Shown in pieces: positions 7,979 to 17,718 of a stretch of 64,000 nucleotides of DNA; positions within the stretch are counted from its first letter, which is position 1, and every line of letters starts with the position of its first letter. The translations under genes and the position numbers were made by a program. The notes below the pieces were generated by a model, which saw only the letters and a list, made by a program, of their open reading frames with translations, made no database searches and was not told the DNA's origin. Where the stretch lies: NCBI GenBank assembly GCA_035762175.1, contig DASTPP010000400.1:1-64000 (forward strand), given 5' to 3'. The DNA is from DASTPP01 sp035762175. GTDB lineage: Bacteria > Myxococcota_A > Polyangia > Polyangiales > Polyangiaceae.

Positions 7979-8060
7979 GCGGCGAGGGGGGGCGAAAAGG
8001 TGGGGGCGCGGGTCAGGATTGTCGTTCCCGCTCGGCGCGTTTGCCCCTAAAGTGTGCACC

Positions 8061-9758
8061 ATGCGGGAGGCTGCCGAGGGTCTGGTCGCAGGCCGCTATC
8101 GCGCCAACCGAAAGATAGGCGAAGGCGCCATCGGCGAGGTGTGGGAGGGCACCCACCTCGCGCTCGGCATCAAGATCGCGATCAAGCGCCTCTTGGCCGT
8201 GCACCAGACCAACCACGAGCTCATCGCGCGCTTCCGCCGCGAGGCGTTCCTCATCGGCCGCGTGCGCAGCGAGTACGTCGCGCGCGTCATCGACTTCGTC
8301 ACCGACGACCCGGCCGGCCCCGCCCTCGTGATGGAGTTCATCGACGGCGAGAGCCTCTACGACCTGCTGCACCGGCGGCTGCTCTCGGTCGAAGAGGCCG
8401 TCGCGCTCGGCTCGGACGTGCTCGCCGGGCTCGACGAGCTGCACCGGGCGCAGGTCGTGCACCGCGACCTGAAGCCGGGCAACATCATCATCGAGGGCCG
8501 CGCGCGCGGCGGCCACCGCGCCGTGCTCGTCGACTTCGGCATGGGGCGCATCATCCCGCGCGGGGGCGCCACCGCCGACGGCGACGACGAGCCGACGGGC
8601 ATCACCCGCAACGGCATCGCGCTCGGCACGCTCGAATACATGGCGCCCGAGCAGATCTTGAACTCGCGCGGCGTCACCGGCGCCGCCGACCTCTACGCGC
8701 TCGGCGCCATCTTGTTCCGCGCGCTCACCGGGCGCTTCCCCTTCACCGGCGAGTCGCCGATGGCCCTCGTGCGGGCCAAGCTCACCGAAGAGGCGCCCCC
8801 GATCGTGCTCGCGCGCGGCGACCCGCTCGCGCTCGGGCTCATCCAGATCGTCGCCAAGGCGCTCACGCGCGACGTGGCGCGGCGCTACCAGAGCGCCGAA
8901 GAGATGCTCGCGCACCTGAACGACCTGCGCTCGCGCATCCAGCCCGGCCAGCCGCTCTTCGCCTCCTCGCCCGCCGCGCGCCTGTCGAACGAGCCGCTGC
9001 CGCCGCTCTCCATCCCGCCGCCGCCCTCGCTGCCCTCGCTGCACACCCCCCGCGCGCGGACGGCGCCGCTCGGCTACGCAGACGTCGTCGACGACGAGAC
9101 CCTGGCGATGCACGCGTCCGGCCGGCGCCCGGCCTACGGGCCGTCGTCCTCGGCCGCCTCGGGCTCGATGCCCTCGTCCGCCTCGGCGCCGGCGCCCTCG
9201 CACGCCGGCGCGCCGATGCCCTCGCACGCCGGCGCGCCGATGCCCTCGCACTTCGGGGCCCCGGCGCCCGCGGGCGTCGGCACCACGCTGGCCTCGGCCG
9301 GCTCGGGCCCGCTGCCCGCGCCGCCCGGGCGGCCGATGTACGGGCCCCCGCCCCAGCCGGGCTTCGCGGCGCCCCCGCCTCGGCAGACCGGGCCGATCGC
9401 GCCCGCGCCGGCGCCGAAGTCGGGCTCGCCGCTCAAGGTGCTGGGCCTGGCCTTGCTCACCGTCTTCGGGCTGATCATCGGGGGCGGGCTCGGCCTCGTT
9501 TACGTCATCCGGCGCGAGGCCGCGGCGCCGGTGGCCGAGGCGCGGCCCGCGGCCGAAGAGCCGCCGGCCGCGTCCGAGGCGCCCAAGGCGCCGCCCGCGC
9601 CCGAGGCGCTGAAGGCGCCGGCCGCGGCCTCGCAGGCGCCCGAGGCGTCGGCGCGCCCGGCGTCCTCGGGCGGCGCGAAGAACGTCATCGACCTCGACGA
9701 TCTGCCGGCCGAGCCGCCCGGCCAGGGCCGGCCCTCGAAGCCCAAGGGCGCGCGCTAG
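8061..9758 (+). CDS. Membrane-anchored serine/threonine protein kinase
   Basis: Kinase of 565 residues from the ATG at 8061 (a TTG at 8019 would add 14 residues). The N-terminal Hanks-type kinase domain (about 10-280) has the Gly loop IGEGAIGEVWEG, Lys in IAIKRLL, the catalytic loop VVHRDLKPGN, VLVDFGMG in place of DFG, and YMAPEQ. A long Pro/Ala/Ser-rich linker with repeated PSHAGAPM units follows, then one transmembrane helix (LALLTVFGLIIGGGLGLVYV) and a short Ala/Pro-rich tail outside. Such kinases are abundant in myxobacteria. Substrate and signal are unknown. The stop codon lies inside a long inverted repeat (9755-9920). Confidence 0.92.
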   Translation: MREAAEGLVAGRYRANRKIGEGAIGEVWEGTHLALGIKIAIKRLLAVHQTNHELIARFRREAFLIGRVRSEYVARVIDFVTDDPAGPALVMEFIDGESLYDLLHRRLLSVEEAVALGSDVLAGLDELHRAQVVHRDLKPGNIIIEGRARGGHRAVLVDFGMGRIIPRGGATADGDDEPTGITRNGIALGTLEYMAPEQILNSRGVTGAADLYALGAILFRALTGRFPFTGESPMALVRAKLTEEAPPIVLARGDPLALGLIQIVAKALTRDVARRYQSAEEMLAHLNDLRSRIQPGQPLFASSPAARLSNEPLPPLSIPPPPSLPSLHTPRARTAPLGYADVVDDETLAMHASGRRPAYGPSSSAASGSMPSSASAPAPSHAGAPMPSHAGAPMPSHFGAPAPAGVGTTLASAGSGPLPAPPGRPMYGPPPQPGFAAPPPRQTGPIAPAPAPKSGSPLKVLGLALLTVFGLIIGGGLGLVYVIRREAAAPVAEARPAAEEPPAASEAPKAPPAPEALKAPAAASQAPEASARPASSGGAKNVIDLDDLPAEPPGQGRPSKPKGAR

Positions 9759-9920
9759 GCTCTGTCGGACGAAGGCGGACCGAGCTCGGCGCCCGAGGCG
9801 CACGCCGTCGGCCGGGGCGAGGGGCGCAGGAATCCGCCTGGAGTTCAAGCCGCCCGCCCCGGCCGAGGGCGCCGCGAATCGGGCGCCGGGCGACGGGAGC
9901 CTTCGTCCGACAGAGCCTAG
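9755..9920. repeat. Nested long inverted repeat after kinase gene
   Basis: Arms 9755-9776 and 9899-9920 are perfectly complementary (22 bp) and the left arm contains the kinase TAG stop. Inside lies a second 12-bp pair (9808-9819 with 9855-9866). The spacer does not resemble the loop shared by the elements at 4236, 25807 and 42812. The rest of the gap up to 10154 has no gene; it holds GC-rich short repeats of GCGCCCGCGCCCCGGCCA type between about 9990 and 10080. Confidence 0.8.
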
Positions 9921-10154
9921 GCCCCCTCGGGCGCCGGGCGCCTTCGCCCGACCGCTCTCGGCCCGGCCCGAGCTCGGCCCTCGGGCGCGCCCCGGCCGGC
10001 GCCCGCGCTCCGGCCGGCGCCCGCGCCTGCTGCCGCGCCCGCGCCCCGGCCAGCGCCCGCGCCCCGGCCAGCGCCCGCGCGAAACCCGTGGTAGAGCGAC
10101 GGCGCTTCGGGCGCGGCCTGCGCGGGGGCGCGAGGGCCGACGGGGAGGCGCCGC

Positions 10155-12122
10155 TTGATCACGATCCTGCTTGTCGACGATGACGTGCCCTTCTGCGAGC
10201 GGGTGGCGAGCGCGCTCGAGGGGGTCGGCTACCGCGTCGTGCGCGCCCGCTCGGGGGTCGAGGCCTCGGCGGCGCTCGGCGCCGAGCGGCCCGACCTCTT
10301 GGTCGTGGGGGGCGTGCTCGCCGACGGCCCGGGCATCAAGTGGGTGGCCGGGCTCGGCGGGCGGTCGGCGCCGGTGCTCTTCGTCTCGTCGTTCTGGCGC
10401 GATCTGCAGTCGATCACGCAGCTTCGGGCCTTCGGCGTCTCGCTCGTCGTCTACAAGCCGGTCGACCCGGCGGTCTTCCTCGAGCAGGTCAACGGCCTGC
10501 TCTCGGGCCCGCCGCCCTCGTCGTCGGCCGAAGAGCGCGCCTTCGAGGCGCGGCTGACGGCGCTGCGCGTCGAGTACGCCCGCTCGCTGCCGGCGCAGCT
10601 CGCGCGGCTCGAGGCGCTGCTCGCGCCGGGGGCGGCGGCGGGGGCCGAGGCGCGGCACGAGGCGCGGCAGATGGCGCACGCGCTGCGGGGCACGGCGGGC
10701 TCGTGCGGGCTGATGGGGGTGGCGGACGCGGCCGCGCGGCTCGAGGCGGGCCTCGGCCCGGCGCCGCCGCCGGGCGGGCGCGGGCTCGGCGAGGCGCTCG
10801 GGGCGCTGCGGCGCGAGGTGGCGGCGGCGCTCGGGCGCTGGGCGCCGGCGGGCGCCGCCGAGGGCAGCCCGCGCCTCTTGGTCGCCTCGGCCGAGCCCGG
10901 GCTGCGCGAGGCGGCGGGGCGGGTCGCGCGGCGGCTGCTCGTCGCGACCTACAGCTACGACGAGGGGCCCGCGGCCTTCGCGGGCGCCGCGCCCGACCTC
11001 GCGCTGCTCGACGGCGACCTCACCCCGCCCGGGCTGGCCTTCGAGGTCGCCCGCCGCCTGCGCTCGCTGCCCGGCGGCGAGACGCTGCCGCTCGCCTTCG
11101 TCGCCGAGCGGGCCGAGCTCGACGAGCGCCTGCGCGCCGCGCACGTCGGCGCGTCGCTCTTCCTCGGCAAGCCCGTCGACGACAACGCGCTCGAGGCGGC
11201 GCTGCGCCAGCTGCTCGCCCAGCGCGAGAGCGAGCAGCCGCACGTGCTCATCGTCGACGGCGACGCCGAGTTCTGCCGCGTCGTCGCCGAGGCGCTCGGG
11301 CGCCACCGGCTGCGCGTCACCTCGCTCGCCGAGCCCGCGGGCATCCTCGAGGCGCTCGAGGAGGCGCGGCCCGACCTGCTCCTGCTCGACGTCGTGCTCG
11401 AGGGCGTCAGCGGCTTCGACGTCTGTCGCATGCTGCGCGCGATGCCGCGCTGGCAGGGCCTGCCCGTGCTCTTCCTCACGTCGAAGTCGGGCCTCGAGAG
11501 CCGCGTCGCCGCCTTCCGCGCCGGCGCCGACGACTACCTGATGAAGCCCGTGGTCGAAGACGAGCTGCTCGCGCGCATCCGCGTGCGCATCGAGCGCTCG
11601 CGCCTCTTGCGCGAGCGGGCCGACAAGGACGTGCTGACCGGCCTGCTGACCCGCCGCACCTTCCTCGAGCAGCTCGGCGCCCGCCTCGCCGAGGCGCGGC
11701 GCCACGGCCGGCCGCTCGCGCTCTGCATGCTCGACATCGACCGCTTCAAGTCGGTCAACGACACGCACGGGCACCTGGCCGGCGACCAGGTGCTCGTCGG
11801 GCTCGGGCAGCTGCTCTCGCGGCGCTTCCGGCGCGAAGACCTGCGCGGGCGCTGGGGGGGCGAAGAGTTCGTGCTCGCCTTCCCCGGCGAGGGCACGGCG
11901 ACGGCCGGGGCGCTGCTCGAGCGGGTGCGCGGCGAGTTCCGCGAGATGGCCTTCGCGGGCGCCGGGGGCGCGCCCTTCCACGCGACGCTGAGCGCGGGCA
12001 TCGCGGGCTTCCCCGAAGACGGCGCGACCGCCGAAGAGCTCCTGCGCTCGGCCGACCTGCGCCTGTACGCGGCCAAGCGCGCGGGGCGCGACCGCGTGGT
12101 GGCGGCCGGCGACGGGGGCTGA
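10155..12122 (+). CDS. Diguanylate cyclase, REC-Hpt-REC-REC-GGDEF
   Basis: Multidomain signalling protein of 655 residues starting at TTG 10155 behind GGGGAGG. Domains in order: receiver 1 (1-115, LLVDDD start and VYKPVDP end, but Gly52 at the phospho-Asp position); Hpt (about 130-215, His175 in MAHALRGTAGSCG); receiver 2 (about 232-350, Asp kept in LALLDGD but the acidic pair weak); a canonical receiver 3 (about 363-480, LLLLDVVLEGVSGFD); GGDEF (about 490-650) with active-site GGEEF and an inhibitory I-site RRED exactly five residues before it. It should make cyclic-di-GMP under phosphorelay control with product feedback. The partner kinase is not adjacent. Confidence 0.92.
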   Translation: MITILLVDDDVPFCERVASALEGVGYRVVRARSGVEASAALGAERPDLLVVGGVLADGPGIKWVAGLGGRSAPVLFVSSFWRDLQSITQLRAFGVSLVVYKPVDPAVFLEQVNGLLSGPPPSSSAEERAFEARLTALRVEYARSLPAQLARLEALLAPGAAAGAEARHEARQMAHALRGTAGSCGLMGVADAAARLEAGLGPAPPPGGRGLGEALGALRREVAAALGRWAPAGAAEGSPRLLVASAEPGLREAAGRVARRLLVATYSYDEGPAAFAGAAPDLALLDGDLTPPGLAFEVARRLRSLPGGETLPLAFVAERAELDERLRAAHVGASLFLGKPVDDNALEAALRQLLAQRESEQPHVLIVDGDAEFCRVVAEALGRHRLRVTSLAEPAGILEALEEARPDLLLLDVVLEGVSGFDVCRMLRAMPRWQGLPVLFLTSKSGLESRVAAFRAGADDYLMKPVVEDELLARIRVRIERSRLLRERADKDVLTGLLTRRTFLEQLGARLAEARRHGRPLALCMLDIDRFKSVNDTHGHLAGDQVLVGLGQLLSRRFRREDLRGRWGGEEFVLAFPGEGTATAGALLERVRGEFREMAFAGAGGAPFHATLSAGIAGFPEDGATAEELLRSADLRLYAAKRAGRDRVVAAGDGG

Positions 12123-12190
12123 GCCGGGCGGCGCGGGGCCCGGGCGGGGGGCGGCCCCGCCGGCCGCGGCGCGCGCCGGGGCGGGGGCCG

Positions 12191-12231
12191 CGCCGGTCAG
12201 CCGGTCGGGGGGCGGGCGCCGACCGCACCGG

Positions 12232-12260
<29 letters not shown>
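12191..12260 (-). repeat. 35-bp tandem duplication of the mvaA 3' end
   Basis: Units 12191-12225 and 12226-12260 are 31/35 identical. The right unit contains the last codons and stop of mvaA. The left unit, read in the same phase after its own break, again encodes VGARPP-G then stop. It is therefore a duplicated gene terminus lying just beyond the real stop. Confidence 0.85.
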
Positions 12261-13554
<1,294 letters not shown>

Positions 13555-13607
13555 GGCGTCTCTGTTGTACTTCCGATCGCTTGTCTTGGGGGCGTCCGTT
13601 AAGGAGT

Positions 13608-14543
13608 TCAAGAGGAGGTTTGGGGCAAGGCCCCGCCCGGCGGCGGCCCGAAGCCGGCGCCGGGCGCGCCGAGCGCCAGGGCGAGCGGGCGCAGGCCGAG
13701 CGCCGCGGCGCGCGCGCGGAAGCCCGGCGTCGAGGGCCGCCGCCCGAAGTAGAGCGACACGTCGCCGCCGCCGGCGCCCGCCTGCGCGAACACCGCGCCC
13801 TCGGCCTCGGCCTCGTCGCCGAGCGCCAGCACGGCGGGCGTCAAGATGGGCGCGCCCGCCGCCTGCCCGAGCGCCCGCATCGCCGCCCGCTGCGCCCCGA
13901 GCCCCTCGAGGCAGCCCACCTCGTCGCCCCGCCCGAGCGCCTCGGCGAACGCGCGCGCCCCCTCGTGCGCCCCCGCCGCCGCCGCCGCGTACGCCTCGGG
14001 CTGGCCCTGGCGCAGCCGCCGCACCTGCCCCAAGAGCGCCGGCGTCGAGCCGCTCTGCGGGCAGGCCCACGCCTCGATCACCAGCCCCGCCGGGAGCACC
14101 ACCTCACGATGCTCGGGCAGCGCGTCCGGTTGCCGCGCGCACAGGCGCACACCCCCGAAGGCGCTCGCCACGATGTCGACCCCGCTGCCCCCGCCCTGCG
14201 CGGCGCGGTGCGCGGCGTAGGCGCGCCGCGCGAGCTCGTCGCGCAGGCGCGCCGGCTCGTCGCCCGGCCGCGTCTCGGCCGCGTGCGCCCAGAGCGCCGC
14301 CAGGATGGCCGCCGCGCTCGAGCCGAGGCCGAGCTTGCGCCCCTCGTCGCGCAGCGCCGAGGTGTCGACGAAGGGCGGCGCGAGCGGCCCGAAGGCCGCG
14401 CGCAGCTCGTCGCTGACGAACTGGCAGGCGCGCGCCGTGTCGGCGACGGCGTAGCGGTCGACCGCCGCGACGAGCGCCGGCGCCCCGTCGAGCACGACGT
14501 ACGCGCCCGACAGCACGAGCTTGCCGGGCGCGTGCGCCATCAT
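13608..14543 (-). CDS. mvaK2: Phosphomevalonate kinase (GHMP family)
   Basis: Product of 311 residues starting at the ATG at 14543, which overlaps the mvaD stop as ATGA; a second ATG follows directly. GHMP-kinase features: HAPGKLVLSGAYVVLDG at the start, the Gly-rich ATP loop KLGLGSSAAAILA, GGGSGVDIVASAFGG, and a C-terminal AGAGGGD motif. Length, position between decarboxylase and reductase, and sequence fit ERG8/MvaK2-type phosphomevalonate kinase, which makes diphosphomevalonate. Mevalonate kinase is encoded separately in the same operon, which supports the assignment. Confidence 0.9.
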   Translation of the reverse strand: MMAHAPGKLVLSGAYVVLDGAPALVAAVDRYAVADTARACQFVSDELRAAFGPLAPPFVDTSALRDEGRKLGLGSSAAAILAALWAHAAETRPGDEPARLRDELARRAYAAHRAAQGGGSGVDIVASAFGGVRLCARQPDALPEHREVVLPAGLVIEAWACPQSGSTPALLGQVRRLRQGQPEAYAAAAAGAHEGARAFAEALGRGDEVGCLEGLGAQRAAMRALGQAAGAPILTPAVLALGDEAEAEGAVFAQAGAGGGDVSLYFGRRPSTPGFRARAAALGLRPLALALGAPGAGFGPPPGGALPQTSS

Positions 14544-15547
14544 GGCGCGGGGGCGGGCCCCGCCGCCCCGACCAGCCCCGCCCCGGGGCCCGGCGACGCC
14601 CGCAGCACCCGCAGCACCCCCGGCGCCCCCGCCAGCCCGGACGCCACGCGCTCGGCGTCGCCCGGCGCGCAGAGCGCCTTGACGTGCGGCCCCGCGTCGA
14701 TCGTCGCCCAGACCCCCACCCCGGCCGCCCGCAGCGCTCGCACCCGCGCGAGCGCCTCGACCGTCGCCCCCGTCCAGTAGAGTAGCCCCGGCCGCGCCGC
14801 GAGCGCCGAGGCGTGCATCGCGAGCGCGCTCGCCTCGGCCGCCTCGCCGAGCCGCGGCAGGTCGCCCGCGAGCAGCGCCTCGCGGATCTCGCGGAAGAGC
14901 GCCCCGGCGTGCCGCACCCAGGCCTCGTAGTAGGGGCTCGTGCGCTCGGTCTCGTTCATGCCCGAGGTCGAACCGGTCGCCTTCGGCCCCTCGGCCGTGA
15001 CCGCCACCAGCACCGCGAGCGGCAGGTGCCCCGCGGGCGCGAGCGGGCGCGCGGGCAAGGGCTCGTCGCGGCCCGCGACCCCCGCCGGCAGCTCGACGAA
15101 GCCGCCGTAGACCGAGCGCGCGGCCGACGCCGACGAGCGGCGCGCCAGGTCGCTCACCTCGGCCGGCGCCTCGCCGAGCCCGGCGGCGTGCCAGGCGGCG
15201 AGCGCGAGCGCGGCGAAGCCCGACGCGCTCGAGGCGAGGCCCGAGGCCGTGGGGAAGTCGTTTTGCGACTCGACGAGCGCCGGGCACGCGAGCCCGGCGC
15301 GGGCGCGCACCCGGTCGAGCAGCTCGGAGGCGCGCGCGAGCTCGCGCCCGCCCGCCTCGCGGCCGTTCAGCACGAGCGCGTCGGCCCCGAGCGCGGGGTC
15401 GAAGCGCACGCTCGTCGTGGTCGACAGGCCCGCGAGCGTGACCGACAGGCTCGGCACCGCCGGGGCGTTGCCCGCGCCCGGCGCCTTGCCCCAGTACTTC
15501 GCGAGCGCGATGTTCGGGTGCGCGCGGGCCGTCGCGGCGCGGCTCAT
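14540..15547 (-). CDS. mvaD: Diphosphomevalonate decarboxylase
   Basis: Makes isopentenyl diphosphate from diphosphomevalonate by ATP-dependent decarboxylation. The 335-residue product has the signature HPNIALAKYWGK, the substrate and ATP loop NDFPTASGLASSASGFAALA, SGMNETERTSPYYEAW, and the catalytic Asp in TIDAGPHVKAL. It starts at the ATG at 15547, overlapping the mvaK1 stop by ATGA, and ends in another ATGA overlap with mvaK2. The strict overlaps indicate a translationally coupled operon. Confidence 0.95.
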   Translation of the reverse strand: MSRAATARAHPNIALAKYWGKAPGAGNAPAVPSLSVTLAGLSTTTSVRFDPALGADALVLNGREAGGRELARASELLDRVRARAGLACPALVESQNDFPTASGLASSASGFAALALAAWHAAGLGEAPAEVSDLARRSSASAARSVYGGFVELPAGVAGRDEPLPARPLAPAGHLPLAVLVAVTAEGPKATGSTSGMNETERTSPYYEAWVRHAGALFREIREALLAGDLPRLGEAAEASALAMHASALAARPGLLYWTGATVEALARVRALRAAGVGVWATIDAGPHVKALCAPGDAERVASGLAGAPGVLRVLRASPGPGAGLVGAAGPAPAP

Positions 15548-16494
15548 GGGCGCGCGGGCGCCTCGAGCCGGGCCGCGGGCGGGTCGGCGCGCACGACCGA
15601 GGCGAAGCCCTCGTAGCCCTGCGCCTTCCAGGCGGCGAGCACGGCGTCGACGTCGCCCGGGCCCTCGCAGAGCGCCGCGACGCAGCCGCCGCCGCCCGCG
15701 CCCGTCAGCTTCGCGCCGAGCGCGCCCGCGCGGCGGGCGAGGTCGCAGAGCTGCTCGATCTCGGCCGACGAGACGAAGAGCCCGGCCAAGAGCATCTGGT
15801 TCAGGTCGAAGAGCTTGCCGAGCGCCCGCACGTCGCCCGCCTCGAGCGCCCCGCGCGCGTTCTTGACCAGCGCCGCGATGCCCTCGAACGCCTTCGCCAC
15901 CGCCTCGGGGCGGCGCTGCCGCAGGCGCGCCACCCCCTCGACCATGCCCTTGGTCGACGAGGCCAGGCCCGTGTGCCCGATCGCCAGCGAGAGCGACGCG
16001 CCGAGCCGCAGGCCCTCGTTCGCCCCGCCCCGCACGAACCAGCGGCAGCCGCCGGTCGCCGCCACGGTCGCGTCGACGCCCGAGGGGTTGCCGTGGAAGA
16101 CCCGCTCCCACGCCATCGCGCGGCCGATCGTCTGGTCGACCGGCCCCCCCGCCTCCCCCGCGAGCGACTCGAGCGAGCGCACGATGGCGACGCCGAGCGC
16201 CGCCGAGCAGCCGAGGCCGGCGCCGGCCGGCAGGTCGGTGCTCACCTCGACGTGCACCGGCCCGGGCTGGCCGCAGGCCGCCAGCACCTCGCGGAAGGCG
16301 CGCGCGAGGTCGCTGTCGGGCTCGTCGGCGAGCACCGGGCGCGTGCCCCGGATGTGCAGCCGCGAGGGGCCGCGCGCGAGCGGCTCGACCCGGGCGATGG
16401 CGCCCCGATCGATGCCCACCGCGAGCGCCGGCACCCCGTAAACGACCGCGTGTTCCCCCAGCAGGATGACTTTGCCGTAGGCGTGCCCGTTCAT
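15544..16494 (-). CDS. mvaK1: Mevalonate kinase
   Basis: GHMP kinase of 316 residues that phosphorylates mevalonate. It has GKVILLGEHAVVYGVPALA at the N terminus, the ATP loop PAGAGLGCSAALGVA, HGNPSGVDATVAATGG and the C-terminal LTGAGGGGCVAAL. The ATG at 16494 lies 2 bp after the TAG of the prenyl synthase gene. Domain order and length are normal for bacterial mevalonate kinase. Confidence 0.95.
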   Translation of the reverse strand: MNGHAYGKVILLGEHAVVYGVPALAVGIDRGAIARVEPLARGPSRLHIRGTRPVLADEPDSDLARAFREVLAACGQPGPVHVEVSTDLPAGAGLGCSAALGVAIVRSLESLAGEAGGPVDQTIGRAMAWERVFHGNPSGVDATVAATGGCRWFVRGGANEGLRLGASLSLAIGHTGLASSTKGMVEGVARLRQRRPEAVAKAFEGIAALVKNARGALEAGDVRALGKLFDLNQMLLAGLFVSSAEIEQLCDLARRAGALGAKLTGAGGGGCVAALCEGPGDVDAVLAAWKAQGYEGFASVVRADPPAARLEAPARP

Positions 16495-16496
16495 GA

Positions 16497-17603
16497 CTAT
16501 GACTGTCTCGCCGTCAAGGCCAGCGCCGCGCCCTCGAGCAGCCGCGCGCCCTCGCCATCGAGCGCGTCCGAGCGCAGCGCCCGGCACGCCTCGGCCACCA
16601 GCGTCTCGAGCCGCCCCTCGACCGCCCGCCGCGCCCCGCAGCGCTCGAGCGCCTCGATCGCCGCCTCGACCTCGCCCTCGCCCGCCCCCGCCCGCCCGAA
16701 CGCCCGCTCGAACGCCGCCCGCTCGCCCGGGCCCAGCCGCCCCAGCGCCTCGGCCACCACCGACGTGTGCTTGCCCGCCCGCAGGTCGCCCCCGCGCGGC
16801 TTGCCCGTCTCGCGCTCGCTGCCGAAGACCCCGAGCAGGTCGTCGCGCAGCTGGAACGCCACCCCGAGCGGCCCCCCGTACGCCCCGAGCGCCTGCCGCC
16901 GCGACGCCGTCGCGCCCGCGCAGATCGCCCCGAGCTCGAGCGGCCCGCGCACCGTGTAGCTGCCCGTCTTGAGCCCGTGCATCAGCTCGACGTCCTCGCC
17001 CCGCCCGACGATGTCGAGCTGCTGGCCGAAGACCACGTCTTGCTGCACCCGCGCGAAGTACACGAGCGCCTCGCACGCGCGCGCGCTCGCGCCGAGCGCG
17101 CCCGCCGCCACCTCGAGCGCCAGCGCGTTCGCGTAGTCGCCCGCCAAGATGGCCGCCGCGTTGCCCTTCGCCTGCGAGCCGAAGTGCGCCCCCAGCATCA
17201 CGTGCACGCTCGGCCCGCCGCGCCGCACCGCGTCGCCGTCCATCCAGTCGTCATGCACCAGAAGGTAGGTCTGCAAAAGCTCGAGGGCGACCCCCAGCCC
17301 GATCGCCACGTCTTCGCCCTCGCCCGGCCCGCCGCCGCACGCGCGGTAGGACGCGACGAGCAGCGCGGGCCTCAGCCGCTTGCCCCCCCGCATCGTCAGC
17401 TCGCGCACCGCGTCGAGCAGCGCCGACACGTCGCCGCCGTACCGCCCCGCCTCGCGCCGTCGCGCCTCGAAGAGCGCGCCGAGCCGCGCCTCGACCGCCG
17501 CCCGCACCCGGGCCCCGAGCGCCGCAAACGCCTCGCCCGCCTCGCCGGCGGCGGGCCCCCTCGCGGCCCCCGGGCCGGGCAGAGCAGAGTCACTGGTGCT
17601 CAT
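16497..17603 (-). CDS. Polyprenyl diphosphate synthase
   Basis: Trans-isoprenyl diphosphate synthase (farnesyl/geranylgeranyl type) joining IPP and DMAPP. The 368-residue product from the ATG at 17603 (a GTG at 17618 adds five residues) has MRGGKRLRPALL, the first Asp-rich motif in LLVHDDWMDGD, the GQQLDI helix, KTGSYT, and the second Asp-rich motif FQLRDDLLG. Product chain length cannot be set with confidence from the motif environment. It leads the minus-strand mevalonate operon, so precursor supply and use are co-transcribed. Confidence 0.93.
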   Translation of the reverse strand: MSTSDSALPGPGAARGPAAGEAGEAFAALGARVRAAVEARLGALFEARRREAGRYGGDVSALLDAVRELTMRGGKRLRPALLVASYRACGGGPGEGEDVAIGLGVALELLQTYLLVHDDWMDGDAVRRGGPSVHVMLGAHFGSQAKGNAAAILAGDYANALALEVAAGALGASARACEALVYFARVQQDVVFGQQLDIVGRGEDVELMHGLKTGSYTVRGPLELGAICAGATASRRQALGAYGGPLGVAFQLRDDLLGVFGSERETGKPRGGDLRAGKHTSVVAEALGRLGPGERAAFERAFGRAGAGEGEVEAAIEALERCGARRAVEGRLETLVAEACRALRSDALDGEGARLLEGAALALTARQS

Positions 17604-17718
17604 CAAGCGGCGGAACACCTGGCAGATGCCGGCGGGCGCGTCAACGGCCCGGTTGACGCGGGCCGGCGACGGTGCCCTGTATACAGTTTACCCCGTCTCG
17701 GCGGGGGCCCTTCCTCAA
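17604..17718. promoter_or_regulatory. Divergent promoter region of the isoprenoid genes
   Basis: A 115-bp gap between the prenyl synthase (minus) and IPP isomerase (plus). On the plus strand there is TTGACG at 17653-17658 and a TATACA at 17680-17685; the spacing (21 bp) is too long for a classical sigma-70 promoter. The TATACA sits inside a perfect 10-bp palindrome CTGTATACAG (17677-17686) that may be an operator. Shared control of both transcripts is inferred from position only. Confidence 0.45.
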
